The notes under the pieces are model-generated. The model searched no databases and had not been told where the DNA came from. It was given only the letters and a program-made list of their open reading frames with translations. From contig OZ014411.1 in NCBI GenBank assembly GCA_963965975.1, positions 2,899,001 through 2,963,000 of the forward strand: a stretch of DNA of 64,000 bases, read 5' to 3'. Origin of the DNA: Xestospongia bergquistia (lineage: Eukaryota > Porifera > Demospongiae > Haplosclerida > Petrosiidae). Position numbers and translations under genes: made by a program. Positions 22,862 to 37,564 of the stretch are shown here, one piece after another. Numbering within the stretch: the stretch's first letter is position 1; the number at the start of each line of letters is the position of its first letter.

Positions 22862-25057
22862 TCATCTTAAAGAAATTTTGTATCTTCGCTTGATAATGGT
22901 GGAGACTCCCTGTTGTCTTCTCTATCGTCCTCATAATTAAGCTTATTGTCTTTATATTGATTGTCACTCTGAAGAATGCTCAAGTTGTTGTATATGAACA
23001 ATCCCACAAATCATCAGAACAAAGAAAAAAAAGTTAGATATATTATTTCTATAATATTTCAAACGTACATATTTTATGTTTTAACATTAATTTTGTTAAA
23101 AGTTGCATGTAGTATTGCAATAAAATATATCCCATTCACTAGCTTACCCTAATACTAAAATGCAAACTGCAATAGCCAATACAAGCAAACCACTTATAAA
23201 TACTCCTTTGTTGTTATCATTTTGGCTTAGAGGTTTAGAAGTAATTTTGGTATTAAATATGTTGAGATTTGATATACAGAAGACATTGTTACATGGTTTT
23301 GTAGTTGTGTTGATAATTTTGGTGATTAAATTGAATGAATTTTAGATGATGAAGACATCTTTATAAGGTTCTGTGTTTGTGATGAATATTTAAGTATTAA
23401 GAATTTTAGTAGATTTTTTCACACTGGTTGTGACAATGATCTTTGTATTAAAGTTGATGGAATTGCTGATGCTGAAGATGTTTCCACTTTGTTTTGTGGT
23501 TGTGAACATGATTTTGGTAGCAAAGTAGATGTGATTTGACATGATAAAGATATTACTATAATATAAAAGAAATAAAAAATGATAAGGTATTCTTTATACA
23601 AAGAACATTCACTCAAAAGTTAATCCTAAAACCAAAAAATTATTAGGACTATAATATATATATAATACTTTTATTACCATGACAATCCATGGCAACAACT
23701 TCAGTTTGAAACTTGTGAGCATACACCACCAACAAGACAAGTGTCTCCTTTTGAAAAGTTAAGTCAAATTACAACAATGACTGCAAATGTGCTATTCTCA
23801 TATAAAGGCATAGACTAACTCAATTATGTTATGAGATCAGTTAATTATTCGTTTTAGAACATACCGTCATTTTATCTGAAGCCTTGGCTATAATGTTTGC
23901 TAAGATGATATAAACTCTAAGTTACTATAAAGCTTAGAAAGCCTAAGTCAATATGTAGAAGCCAACTACAGATCAAAAAAAGAAGTTAAGAATTTAAGCC
24001 ATGAGTGGATATTATTTCACTTAAACAAACCAATACACAGGTTAGTTCTGGTTAGATTATTAAAAATAATACCTGGCTCTAGTTGAATTAGCTTCAGGCA
24101 AAGTGAGTTAGAGTAGGCTTGGCTTTGTGGTAACTCAGTATTAAGCTTAATACTATTAACGAAATATGTCGGTTGAAATGACACAATGCTCGTATAAGTG
24201 TAGTTAAATTATTGCAAATAACTATAATTTAATTGTTTATCATCACATAATACATATCTGATATCACAACATATTAATATCACATGTGTACTTCTAATAA
24301 AAACTTATTTTCTAGACATAAAAGTCCAATAATGTTGTTATCTGAACATGTAAAGTTTGGATAGACAGTTTTTGAGCATTCAAGAAGTCTGTTTTCGTAT
24401 CAAAAATTAATTAGTTTGTATGCAAGCAATCCGAGATGCTGATTTGCTAAAATTTTGGGCATATGCTGTAATTCAAACTCCAGAAAAAAATTTCAAATCG
24501 TTCTTCTCTAGCGACATTACCATTAAGAAGATGTACTTCCTCTTGAGTACATTCCCCAGATACTAAACGATAAGTGAAAATGTTCAGTTTGATCTTAATA
24601 TAGTTTATAATTTATGCATATTAAAACCTCTTCCAATCACTGACAATACAGACATTTGTGTTACAAAAGTCCCAAGAAATATTTTGCATGACAAACAAAT
24701 ATGGCATTTATTGTGGTATTAACTAGAAACTACATTGTACTCTGAAACAAGATTATGAAATTTGGGACATTAGTCAATTGTACAGTCCTGTACTGATAAA
24801 ATATGTAAGATGACTCAAACAATGACTAACACACCACAGTAAGCACAATTGATCAAGTAGTGAGTTGTTATTTTAATTAGTAAAATTATTGTCTATTATT
24901 ATACCTAAACAAGATACTTGCCTATTGCCCAAAACAATGTATAGCAAATATTGTTCATGGAATTACTATCTGGTAAATAACTAGCTGGGATGATCTTTTA
25001 TTATTACTATATACATTAAGTAAAATGAACAATAATATCATACCATAACATTTTAAT
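22862..25057 (-). pseudogene. SRCR receptor pseudogene (3' part), cut off by retroelement fossils
   Basis: Reading right to left on the minus strand, recognisable remnants match exons of gene B: the first few bases of exon 7 at about 25035-25057; exon 8 at about 24419-24575 fused directly to part of exon 9 (24314-24412); exon 10 fused to the end of exon 11 at 23690-23760; the stalk/transmembrane exon at 23150-23540; and the tail exon at 22866-23010. Internal deletions have removed splice borders and cysteines, and the frames are broken, so it cannot make a receptor. Its 5' half is missing: at 25057 the sequence switches to a Penelope-like element. Confidence 0.85.
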
Positions 25058-27150
25058 GAGAAAGAGACCTGGGAGTTTGGGTTTAGTAATGTTGATAGTA
25101 TTCATGTTTAAAAGATTTTCATCAAACCAAATAAAATATTAACGCTAAATATTTCAATAGTCAGAGCGACCATCTTCATCAGTTCAAAAGATTCTGCATT
25201 CCTGCACTCGTTGCGTCCCTCCATCAATACTTCTCAAGGTTGATGGAGGGACGTTTGTTGTTGATGTGCCAAGATTAGAGGAAAGAGTGGTGAGCCAAGA
25301 TAGTCGGATATTCCCAGACGATAGAGTGGCCTGTCTGGCAAAAATGTTCTGACATGACGCTGGAGAAGGTGTCTAGTTTTCGTACTGCTCTCCTATGTTT
25401 ACTATGTTGCTATAGGTTCCTGCGAGTTTGTGCAATATAACTTGCATCACAGTCTTGTCAACAAATTTGATAAACCACACCTGACTTCATCATGGTGGGT
25501 GTCACGTCTTTAGACTTGGATAATATTTTCTTTAAGGTGTTCAGTGGTCTAAAGGCAGTTCTATACCAAGAGGGGAGAGAACCCTTCTTATAGATTTAGA
25601 TTGACCCTGTGTGTATGGAATAGTGATCCTTGTTGTTTTGTGGTCAACAGCGATGAAGTATGGCTTTGGTAGTTTTGGTGTCAACTGTTTTTGATATCTT
25701 CTAATACATTTTATCAGGTATTCATTTTTTAGTAGAGCCTGGAAGATAAGTGATTCTTCCTACACTTGTTGTACAATTAAGAGAGTCTAGGAAAAATGTG
25801 TAGAGGCCCTGGTAAATAGAGACCAACCAACAGATTGTTTGTGGAAAGAAGGGTGGTGAGACAAAAACTGAAGATACTGGTCAGTGTGGGTTTGTTTATG
25901 ATAGACTGAGGTAGATAGAGACTATCTTTTTTGATAAAGATGCCCAAAAAGGGCAGACAGCCATCATTTTCCATCTCCACCATAAACTAAATCAATAGTT
26001 CAATGGAGTTCAGATGATGGTAGAAACTCTCAACCACTGAAGGTAGTAAGGCTACACAGGTGTCATCTATGTACATTTCCAAAAGGTTGGAGAGTGTGAA
26101 AAGTAGGTCAAGGTCCTTTTTATATGTTCTCCATCACCATATCTGCCACTGTTACAGAAACAGGGGAGCCCATAGCAGTTCCAAAACTTTGTTGGTAATA
26201 TTGTCATTTAAATGAAAAATAAGTATCTTTTAAACAGAACTGAAGAAGCTCTGTGATGTCATCAACAGGTAAAGCAGTTCTGTCCTCAAAGGTATTATCA
26301 TCTTATAAACATTCTCTTGTAACCTGAATTGCTAAGAGAGAAACTACATCAAAAGACACAAGTATTTCTTCTCCTAAACACTACGTGTTGATAAAGGTGG
26401 AAATATCACTAGAATTCTTGATATGGATGGGATATTACCAACCAATGGCAAAAGTAGATGGCATAAATATTTTGACAGTTGGTAAGTAGGTGAGGAGTAA
26501 AACCATACAATCAGTCTCAGAGGGACATCTGGTTTATGAATCTTTGGGAGCCCATACATCTGAGGAGTTACTCCATTGAGCTGTTTAAAAGAGAGTAAAA
26601 GATTAGGAGACAATTTTTCCTCCTCTTTGAGATATAGCAAGATAGCATTCATTTTTGTTTGAAGAGTTGAAGTAGGGTCAGCCTTCACACTTTGTAGGTA
26701 TTCTAGTCTTATACTAAGCTTAAAATCTTGTCATCATATTCTTTGTGTATAAAAATAACAGTGGCACGACCTTCGTTTGCTGGTAGGATAATAATACTCT
26801 GATCCCTATGCAGTTCTTTTCAATGCTTTGGTCTCCAAAGGAGATAGGTTGTTGTGTGTACTAATTGGTCTTTTAGTACTCCTACAATTATAGCTCTGAT
26901 GTTGTTAGCAGTGTTTTGGTTGACTTTTTGATAGTTAAGAGCACTCTCAGCTTCAGCAATAATAGCAAGGGTATTAAACTTTTTTGGTGCAGGAGCAAAG
27001 TTCATTCCTTTAGATTTTAGAGGTGTACTTAGCTTCTTCAAAAGCAGGTTGATCACCCATCTGTTGAAGTCAGAATGTTCTTTGTCCCCTTGCTTTTTCA
27101 AGAGTAAGTCAAATTTGTTCTTTTGTCTCTCTCTCCTTGGACATATTTGT
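25058..27150 (-). mobile_element. Penelope-like retroelement fossil
   Basis: Minus-strand pieces show Penelope-type RT features: an N-terminal segment with NRWVINL and GMNFAPAPKKFN at about 26.85-27.15 kb, RT core YGLPKIHKPDVPLR at about 26.5 kb, and a GIY-YIG-type endonuclease region at about 25.35-25.5 kb (GVVYQI, CDASYIAQTRR). The element is broken in several places and its ends are not clearly preserved. Its 3' side abuts the exon 7 remnant of the SRCR pseudogene and its 5' side abuts the Gypsy fossil. It looks old. Confidence 0.8.
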
Positions 27151-29076
27151 TGTATTTTCTGCACTCTATCACAATGATTCTATATGGTCCTAACCATGGG
27201 TGGTGCAACTTCTTAGATTTGCCTTTGGCAACTACAGTTGAATACAGCCAAACCAAATCTACAAAAGAATATGGCTTTTCTTATTGTAGTATTCTTTATG
27301 CCTCTCATGCTGTACATTTAACTTCTCTTTAACATGCTGATATGCTGTAGAGATAGTCTTTCTCGTGGCTCAAGTAAAACATGTATTACACCAATTTCTT
27401 ATATCATTCCAGTGGCCAGGCCAGTAAAACCTCTCTTTTAAACGACTCAAGGTCTTCTCCTCTCCTAAATGTCCACTTAGTTCACCTCCATGTAACTCAT
27501 CCAATACTTCCTTTTGTAAATTCTCAGGAACCACCCACTGTAAACGAGATATGGTTCCATCTTGACTTTCAAACTTTCTAAATACTAACTTTTCTTTTAT
27601 CACCAATTGGTCCCATACTTGAAGTAATCTACGACTCTTTGGGTTGTCTTTTACTGACTTGTCCAGTGGTCTCTTTCCCATTTCTTTGGCTCTCAGTATT
27701 ATTCCTACCACTGGATCATCTCATTGCAATCTATACAACTGCTATAGTTTTATTACCAACCAGCCGAACTGTTCTAATCATTTGAATTGACTCCCTTACT
27801 GGATCATCACGGCTTTCTCTGCCACTTTGTTGATAAGGCATTCATGTTAGAGCATCAGCATTATTGTGCTTTCTCCCTCGCCTATGAATGTCTTTGAAGG
27901 TATGCTCTTGCTTATAAGATGAAGTAATTGGAGATATCTGTATGTTCTGTCGAGTCATTTGGTGATGACCCTTGCCAGCTCGACTCATAGCTGCAAGGGT
28001 ATCTCGTTTCCCTGCTGACTACCAGGTCGTCGCATTGCACATCCCCGAGCATAATGACCTTTCTTTCCGCGTTTTCTACAAACTACTTCCGTTGGAAGCA
28101 CAAAGCGTTTCCGCTCCTGTGTGGGCGGGGCTCGCCTCACATTACGATCTCTGTTGCCATTGCTGGACGACAAGTTTTGTTCGAGTTTCTCCACTCTCTC
28201 CATCATCTGCTTCATCATAGACATAAGGGTATCGGAAGAGTCTTTTGTAACCGATGCTACAGGATCACCACCTTGTTCTATCTGGGCTACTCGAGCCGCT
28301 TTAGGTCGAGCAAATGACTCCATCTCGAGAGTGGCGACTACTGCCTCGTCTAACTTGGTTGGGCGCGACTGCTTGACACTAAAAGCGACCTGTGGATTAT
28401 CCAGTTGATCTAGTAGATCTCTAGCTTCTTCTTGTAAGTCAGAAAAAGCTGTATCGACCAAGATCTTGAGGTCTTCAGCATAATCGGCCCAACTGGAACT
28501 CTGTCTGGTACAGTTCTCGTTTGCATTTAGGTTCGAATCGTTCTTGCAAAGCTTTCTTAGATTCTTTATAACTAGTTTTCGCTTCTTCTGTGAACTTCTG
28601 ATATGCAGTTTGAGCTCTTTTTGTTAGTCTGGCTCTCAGCCAGAGGAGCTTAGCTGCATCATCCCAACCATTGACTGCAGCAACGTTCTCAAAATGAGCA
28701 ATCCATTGGTCCCAACTGCCTTCTCCTGTGAAAGGCTCCGGTAAGACTAAAGGTCGAGCTGCCATAATTCAAGAGGTAGACTAGTTGAAGATCCTACCCA
28801 TTGCGCCAATGTAATACAACTGTACCAACGGACAGTATCGTGTTCTCAGCTTTAACTTAACAGAAAGCATATCATAAATAACAAAATACAGAACTTAAAG
28901 AGACCAAAGTACAATAGACAAAGTAACCACATAACAAAGAAGTGCAAAGTAATTATAACAAGATCTAATTAACACAGATACACTACTTAACAAGTCATTC
29001 AGTAAGACAAATATTGATTAACAGGACATTCAGTAGTACAATCAACAAGGTGAAGTGTTGAGTGAACTCTGTTACA
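27150..29076 (-). mobile_element. Ty3/Gypsy LTR retrotransposon fossil with one LTR
   Basis: Old, broken copy on the minus strand. The LTR (28810-29076, 267 bp) starts and ends with TGTAA/TTACA and is followed by a primer-binding-site-like TGGCGCAATGGG at about 28797-28808. A gag region lies at about 27.98-28.77 kb, and an integrase region with its zinc-binding part (ELHGGELSGHLG, RFYWPGH) and C-terminal part (HHPWLGPYR) at about 27.15-27.71 kb. The protease, RT and RNase H portion and the other LTR are not present, so the copy has several breaks and its age cannot be read from an LTR pair. The insertion lies inside an SRCR tail exon. Confidence 0.85.
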
Positions 29077-30217
29077 GTACATATTATTAGGACAACACTA
29101 TAGGGAAGTAAGGATTGTATGTTCCTATTGCTGTCTATTGGAATGTATATCAGTACTTTACCTTTACCTTTAGAACTTGTGTATGTAACAACTTACGCAA
29201 GTCCTAAAACAGCAAATGCAACAACCACTAAAAGTACACCACTAATGAATATTCCATTCTTATCATCTTTGTTACTTTGTCGATTTAAAGTAAATTGTGA
29301 TTTGAGTGCTGACAGTATTGTAGATGTTGTTGGAATAGATTTAGATGAAGATATTATTACTGAAAAAAAAGAATAATGAAAGTAATATTTTGTATAATTA
29401 TAATTACATAGATAAATACAAGATAATTATCAGAATATAATAAAAGAAATCACATGAAATAAAAATTATCATATTTTTTAAACTTCAATTAATGACAAAT
29501 TCACTCATCATTTACTCTGGAATTGACAATTCATGAGGCTAATTGTCAAAGGAATGAAGATTTTGTTCAACAATAGACAAAATAAATGTTAGTATAAGGT
29601 GGTCACTATGGAATTTGCATTTCACACACATCATTAAAAGTTATTAATAAACTACATGTACTGTCAACTCCATAATAATTAGTAGTCAATACAGTATATG
29701 TTGTTAATACTTGTCAATGTGTTTTGTATGTATCATGTAACTCAAGTGAACCATTATTTTGTTGATTCAACCAATCAAGTGTTTAATAATATGATTGTGG
29801 TTGCTAAATTATGCACTAGGCAAAGTGGCCTATAAACAGTTTGAACCATACATGAAATTACTTAAGTCAAGTAAAGAGACTTTTACAATAATTTCAAATA
29901 TTAAAATGTTATTTTTAAAATTAGTATTTCTAAAATTGATATAACCCCTTATTTCAGTACAGGAGTAATAGCACTAACATTGAAGCTTAAAAGTTTATTG
30001 CAACCTGTACTGTAGTACAGTAAGGACAAATACTACTTGTTCTTACCATGACAATCCACTCCAGCAACTTCAGTGTTATGTGTCCTACCAGTATCAAATT
30101 CCAAAGTATGATGAGCACAATCAGCCAGCCTTTTCTCATTACCATAACAATTGTCATTACTATAACGAACAGATCTCTTATGTTTTCCATATTTCGATTT
30201 GAAAATTGATTCAACAG
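29077..30217 (-). pseudogene. Extra SRCR 3'-end copy (last three exons), tail cut by LTR insertion
   Basis: Three exons homologous to the last exons of gene A. An SRCR half-domain exon at 30047-30217 (171 nt, intact, GT-AG, ending VAGVDCHG) and a stalk/transmembrane exon at 29197-29359 (163 nt; TM core NGIFISGVLLVVVAFAVLGLA is recognisable) are followed by a tail exon beginning at 29097, which is interrupted after 21 nt by the LTR at 29076. No exons for the first SRCR half or a signal peptide precede it before gene A's own tail exon at 31142. It is either a partial duplicate or, since its exon phases fit, an alternative 3' end for gene A that lost its tail. Confidence 0.75.
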
Positions 30218-31141
30218 CTATAATCATAATAGTAAAGTGCACAAACATATGTTTAATTAATAGGGGCATGTGACATATATTATGATGGTTCCTTAATTCA
30301 TTCACATCTAAGTTTTGACACACATAAATAGATCACATACTTAAACTTTCCTATAAATGTTTTTTTTAAACTTCAATTAATGAAAAATGTTACAGACTTC
30401 AAAATAAGATGATCTTACTAAATACTTTCTATTATGGAAAAATTAATTTGTTAAAAAAGATTGTTATCTTTGTCAAAGTTAACTGATGCAAAGTATAGTA
30501 AATGTTGATGATCTTTACTAGTACTAATATATATACTCTGGTATTGACAATTCATGTAGCTGATTGTCATATATAGGAATGAAAATTTTGTTTAATGATA
30601 GATAAAATAAATGCTGTTGTAGAGTGTTCACTTCGACATTTCGGATTTCGACATTCATCATTAGAGTATATGCAGTCACTTATAAATATTGATGCATATG
30701 TATACATGTAGGTAGGTACATGTAACATGTGTATAACATAAATAATGACAATTATAGTTTACCTTTCTTTCAATTCCTGTTGGTTTTTGTTGATGATTAT
30801 TACTACTAATTTACTCAAGAATTGACAATTTATGTAGAATTGACAAAGGAATGAAGATTTTGTTTAAGAAGGCTTTCCCTAACTTAAGAAAAGTTTTTTA
30901 GCAACACTGCAGCCTCTGTTATCTTTTGCAGTATAAAAAAGGAATCTTAAAAAGATAAACTAAAGCACATTAGCCATAATGAGATCAGAAAAAATAACTA
31001 CAACAATATACAAGTACAGTGAATAATAAAACTGTAATGACACACTGTAAGTATAAACAGTATACTAAATAGAAAACACTCTGCTTAAAAATATGTAAAA
31101 CAAACAATGAATGATGAAGGTATGATTAATTCATAAAAAGT

Positions 31142-34100
31142 TTATATCTTCAACAGGTTCTTGTCATTGTTTTCATCTTCATCAGGTAACTCTTGTGAAT
31201 CCTCATCCTCGGTATTCGGTTTAGCATACTCACATTGAATAGAGAGAGGATCATTTTTTTGTAATGCACTCATTTGTTGTCCATCATGAGTTCCTTTCTT
31301 TATTCGGTGTATTCGAACAAGGGTACATATTATTAGGACAACTCTATAGGGAAGTAAGGATTGTATGTTCTGCTGTTGACTATTGGATTATATATCAGTA
31401 CTTTACCTATATATGTTAGTGTACATAACAACTTACGCAAGTCCTAAAACAGCAAATGAAACAACCAAAAAAAGTATACCACTAATGAATACTCCATTCT
31501 TATTGTCCTTGTTACTTAGTGAATTTGAAGTAAATTGTGGTTTGAATGTAGACTGTATTGTAGATATTGTTGGAATAGATTTAGATGAAGATATTATTGC
31601 TGAAACAAAGAATAATGAAAGTAATATTTTGTATAATTATAATTAAGACACATAAGGTAAAAAATCATGACAGAATATAGTAAAGGAAATTGCATAAAAT
31701 AAACTGCTTTATAAATATCTTATTTTTAAAATTTCAATTAATGAACACAAAACAGACTTTACCACAATAACGATTATTAAACTAGAATAACTTCTATCCT
31801 GAAAAAATCAATTATTTTCAAACAACCAATTCATAGTCATTCAGATTACATGATGTCAAAGTTAACTGATCCAAAGTAATAAACATCATATTGTTAATGA
31901 TTATTACTCATCATTTACTCTGGAATTGATAATTCATGTAGATAATTCACACAGGAATGAAGATTTTGTTTAACAATAAACAGGATAAATGTTAGTGTAA
32001 GATGGTTACTATGGAATTTGTACTTCACATTCTTTATCAGAAGTTATTAATAACTTATATGAACTGTCAATTCCATAGTAATTAGTAGTAAATAATGTAT
32101 ATGTTGTTAATACTTGTCAATGTGTTTGTCGGTATCATGTAACCTAAGTGAACATGACATATAACTTAAATGATCATTAATTGGTTGATTCAACCAATCA
32201 AGTTTTTAAGAAATAACATTGTGGTACTATATCATGCACTAGGACAAAGTGGTCTACAAATAGTTTGAAATGAACCATACATGAAATTTCTTAAGTTAAG
32301 TAGAGAGAATCTTACAATAATTTAAAAGATATGTCTTAGTTTATCTAAAACTGATATGACCATTTTTTTCAATACAAGCGTAATAACACTAACACTGAAG
32401 AAGTTTAAAGTTTATTGCAGCCTGTACTGTAGTACAATAAGATCAAATACTACTTGTTCTTACCATGACAATCCACTCCAGCAACTTCAGTGTTATATGT
32501 CCTACCAGCATCAAATTCCAAAGTATGATGAGCACAATCAGCCAGCCTTTTCTCATTACCATAACAATTGACATTACTATAACGAACAGATCTGTTAGGT
32601 TTTCCATATTTTGATTCGAAAATTGCTTCACCAGCTATAGTTATAATAGTAAAGTGAATTGACAGACATTTAATTAAAATGGGTATGTGACATATATGAT
32701 AGTTCCTCAATTCATTCATATCTCATGTTTGACACACATAACTGGCTAGTAATTTGTAATATCAACAAATTTTGTAGTGAGCAATTCAAAATGTAGGCTA
32801 CAGATTGGTTGTTAAAAAACTAATTAACTTTATACAATGATGTATGAAAATCTACCTAATAAAAGAAAAATTAGATGACTTAAATCTAACATTTTTAGAG
32901 CCAAGGCAAATGATTATAGAAAGCTATCACTTTAATATACATTATCAACTTTTAACACTAGTTTTTTAAAATAAATTGCTATATATAACATTGAATTATA
33001 ACTAAAGGCTACTCTGTTATGGTAAGTGTATTATATAAAACTACTGGTAAATTGTTGCTTGAAATTTAAACACATAGTGTAATTAAATAAGAGATAACAA
33101 TTATAATATTCTAAAACCAATATGTCAACAATATTATATATAAAGAAACTCAAATAGGTGTACATTTTTAGTAGTAAACATACCACCATTATATCCTCCT
33201 AATTCTCTACAAACAGTTTTAGCTTCTCTGTTATCCCAACCATGTTGTGATACTAGACACCAAGAACTGTCAAGACAAATTTCCACAGTTCCTTGAAATT
33301 TGTGAGCACCACCAACAAGACGAATATCACCTTCTGTACAATCTAAGAATAAATTAAGTCTAATTACTACAATGACTGGAAATATATTTTTCTCATATAA
33401 GACCAAAGACTAACTCAAACATATACTGAGATCACTTATTTATTTCATTTAAAAAGCATAGCATCATTTCAACTAAAGCCTAAATTACCATAGTTTCATT
33501 AAGAACACATAAGCCTGATACTGACTTACCACAAAGTCAAACTTACTCTAACACAATATGGTGAAGCCAACTAGAGAAAGTAATCTTAATAGAATAATTG
33601 AAGCCAAGAGTGGACACAATTTCAACAGTAAACAGTAAACTGGTCATTCTGGTTAGATTAGATGTAATTGTATTACTTTAAAGTCTAATTTGGTTTCATA
33701 AATATTGAGTTAGAGAAGGTCTGGCTTTATGGTTACTTGGTAATAGGCTTATATATTAATAATGACAATATGGTTACCAAAGGCTCAGTTGAAATGATGA
33801 CACAATGCTTTTATAAGTGCAGCTAGCGCAGTAAAATTGTTACAAAAAACTAAAATTATTGTCATTATTACAACTTAATACCTATCTGATATCAAAGCAT
33901 AATAATATCACATGCACAATTCACATGCAAACTTACTGTCTAGACATAAAAGTCCAACAATGTTGTTATCTGAACAGGTAAAGTTTGGATAGACAGTTTT
34001 TGAGCATTGAAGTAGTGTTTTTTCATGTCCAAAGCAATCAAGATCCTCAAAGGCAATAGGATTATCACCAATTCCATATTTCCCATAAGAATCAATAACA

Positions 34101-37100
34101 GCACCTTTACAATTATGAGAAAAACATAATATTATCATGTAAGTAGACTTAGAATACAACATTTAGAATTACAATTCTTCAAGGTTATGTACTAGGCTGA
34201 TAACAGATTTTATAATTCATCTTAATACTAGTAGAAATTATAATGACCAAAATAATTTGGTTATACCATTGGCCTTATTTGGCAATTGTGCTTAGCTCAC
34301 ACTGGATGTTTGTAAAAAGATTTTCTCAATGGTAATTATTAATTTATTTATTTTGTAGGATACTATGTTAATGTGTCAATGTTTGCTCCAATTGATTCAA
34401 CAACAAAGAAATAAAAAATGCTAGTCCCTTGATTAAATGTAGGCATTTTCAACTAATTATTCACTTGGCAAGTATTAATTTCATGGAATGAAAATGTCTT
34501 GCTGTGACAAATATAACAAACATGAACATATGAATATAGTTAGATTTAATAATACACACCTTTAACATCAGTATAATTAGCTTGTATGCAAGCAATCCGA
34601 GCAGCTGATTTGCTAAAATGTTGAGCACATACTCTACTCCAAACTCCAAATGCACAAATTTCAAGTCGTCCCTCTCTAACAACAGTACTATTAACAAGTC
34701 TCGCATCTCCTTCATTACATTCTCCAGGCTCTAAATAGTGAATAAAAGGTTCACTATGAGATTAATATAATTCATATATTGCATATTTTCAAATCACCAG
34801 AAATCACAGAACACTAAAGAAATTCGTGTTAGAAAAGTACCAACAATCTTACTGGTTTGGCAGAAAAAGTGATTGTTGTGATATTAACTAGAATCTACAT
34901 TTTACTTAGAAATTTGGAACATTAGTCAATTGTATACTTATTGTGTGCTCAAATATGTAAGATTATTCAAACAATGAATAAAATACCACAGCAAGCACAA
35001 TTTATAAAGTAGTGAAATGTTATTTTAAATAATAAAATTATGTCTATTGCTATATCTGAAGAATACACTGTTAAATAACTGAACATTTAATAGCAAATGT
35101 TGTTCCAATGCCATCTATACTAGCTGAGCTAGTCTTACATTAATACTATGTACATGTAGGTTAGCAAAAGATAATAACATACCGTAGCAATTTAATCCCA
35201 TTTGATTATTTCGACAATAATTGCTTCCACATTGAGAAGTGGGATAATTATATAAACTGCAATATCTTATGTTGGTATAAGTGTGTGAACAGTATGGAGT
35301 ATACAAATACAGATCAGACATGCCAGTACCATATCGCCCATCAAGTATTATTTTTGAAACTAGAGAAATAATATTCCATGGTATTAATTTCTAATAATTT
35401 GACAATATAATAGGATATAATAATGAAACTTTCAGCTATAACTTGCTGCAAAAAAAGTTATATGAAATTTTCATTGTTATAAGAAATTAAGGTCTAAAGA
35501 CTTAGTTGATGTTTTGGTAAGATAGCTACAATATTACAATTAATTAGCTACCTGTTAATTTATCATAATTTGCAATTTTACATAATTTTCAAAGATTAAA
35601 TAAATATAATATAAACATGATTAAATACAGTTGTGTTATAAAACTTTAAAATTTCATTAAGAACTAATTTATGTTATGTAAACTTACATGGAGTAGCTGT
35701 GTATCCAAGTTGGTTACAAAGAGTAGAAGCAAGTTGTTCATATGAAGCATGATAATAATAATAGTAGTTTGAAGGACATATGGTCCTCCATTTGTTATTG
35801 TAGCATATTTCAATTCGACCCTCAGAAGTAGAGTTTGACTTTTCATTGATCAGTCTCACTTCATACTGAACTGAACATGACAGACTTGTACCTATTAAGT
35901 TAGAACAATTATGCAATCTGTATTGTTATTCATCATTATAGACATGATATGTACTTTAGAAATTAAATATTGAAAGCAGCCAGTTAGAATTAGTGTTGTG
36001 GTATTTCCCCCACTGTTGCATAAAGTTAGTAATGTGTTTACATAAACCAACCACTATAGATGAACAAAACACCCACATGTATATTATATATAATTTGTTT
36101 TAGTAAGAAATAACGTTATATTCTATTGTTGACATACAAACCTGGTTCTGAACAAACAAGGTTAACTGTATCCTTGTAGGGGTTACAATAATATGTGGAG
36201 TGCCGATAATGAGAGGGATACTGATAACAGTTAGAAAGTGATGAAGATGAATATGAATAACAACTGTATGGTCCAAACCCTATCTTTGTCCATGGTGCTG
36301 AATTAACAGAGTAAGTTGGTCCTACACAACAAACGAATTATGATCATTACATTAGATAGACATTTAAGAAATGATTTCAAGATGTATTACATTGGCTTCA
36401 ATTTGCTTTATTTTATAATCAAATTCTTCACTAATACTTAATTCATGTCTTTCTTACTCAAGCAATTGCTAAACAGTACATAAAATGATTTAGAAATAAA
36501 CATATGTGAAAGTGAGCGTAATCATCTCATGTTATTATCAAATTCACTTACTACTGTCATTATATCCAAGATCACTACAAGCAGCATGTGCATTATAACA
36601 ATTCCAGTTATAGTCACATACAGCAGTCCAATGTCCTGTTGAGTCACAGATCTGTAACATACTACTATTCCCACTACTATTAGTAGCAGCATTGTATAGA
36701 CGAATATCTTTGTAGTTACAGCCATCTATCATCATACAAAAAGCAATATTTATTATGTAGGTACAAATTATGGAAGCAACAAATGCTCATGTGCTCATGT
36801 ATAAACAATTACTATGTAGACATTTTGAACAGTGTGCCAATAAAATTTGATAGGCAAATATTGTACCTTATAAATACTAAATTTATGCAATGATTTTACA
36901 TTATATATTGACATGTGCCAACAGTTTATATGAAAGCATTGCTTCAAAATTCTTTTGAAAAATTGAATTTTTTCTTGTCATACACACACAGGTATATATT
37001 TATATTCAAACTAGAATTATAACTTACCAGTGTCTATATTACATCGAAGACTAACAGTGTCTCGATTATTGTTACAATAATAATATGAGTAACTGATGCT

Positions 37101-37518
37101 AGTCAAACAATTAAATAAACTACTAGACTGACTACTGCAGTAGTATGTACCCACAAAGCCAAGATGAGACCAATATCCACTATCAAGATAAGCAATAGGA
37201 TCTATATAATAGAGAATTGATTGACAGTATTAATACACAACATAAGCTGATAATATTTGCATCAATTATTTTACTGATTTTATCATCAAAATTATAAATG
37301 TAACATGCAAATAAATATATAATTATTATTATATATATATATATATTGATATTTATAAAATACACAAAAATATACTAGTAAAATGCAATTAATGAGTTGG
37401 TGAGCCTGGGTGAGAAGTGGGTGTGCTTCACATGCATCACATATTGGCATGAATACATGTGTCAAGGATTTGTTTTTTTTTAAATGTTAAATATTTTAAA
37501 TATTTTATAAATAAATAA

Positions 37519-37564
<46 letters not shown>

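Noticed and set aside
27123-28408. Plus-strand open frames between 27.1 and 28.4 kb
   Set aside because: They are antisense shadows of the minus-strand Gypsy fossil.
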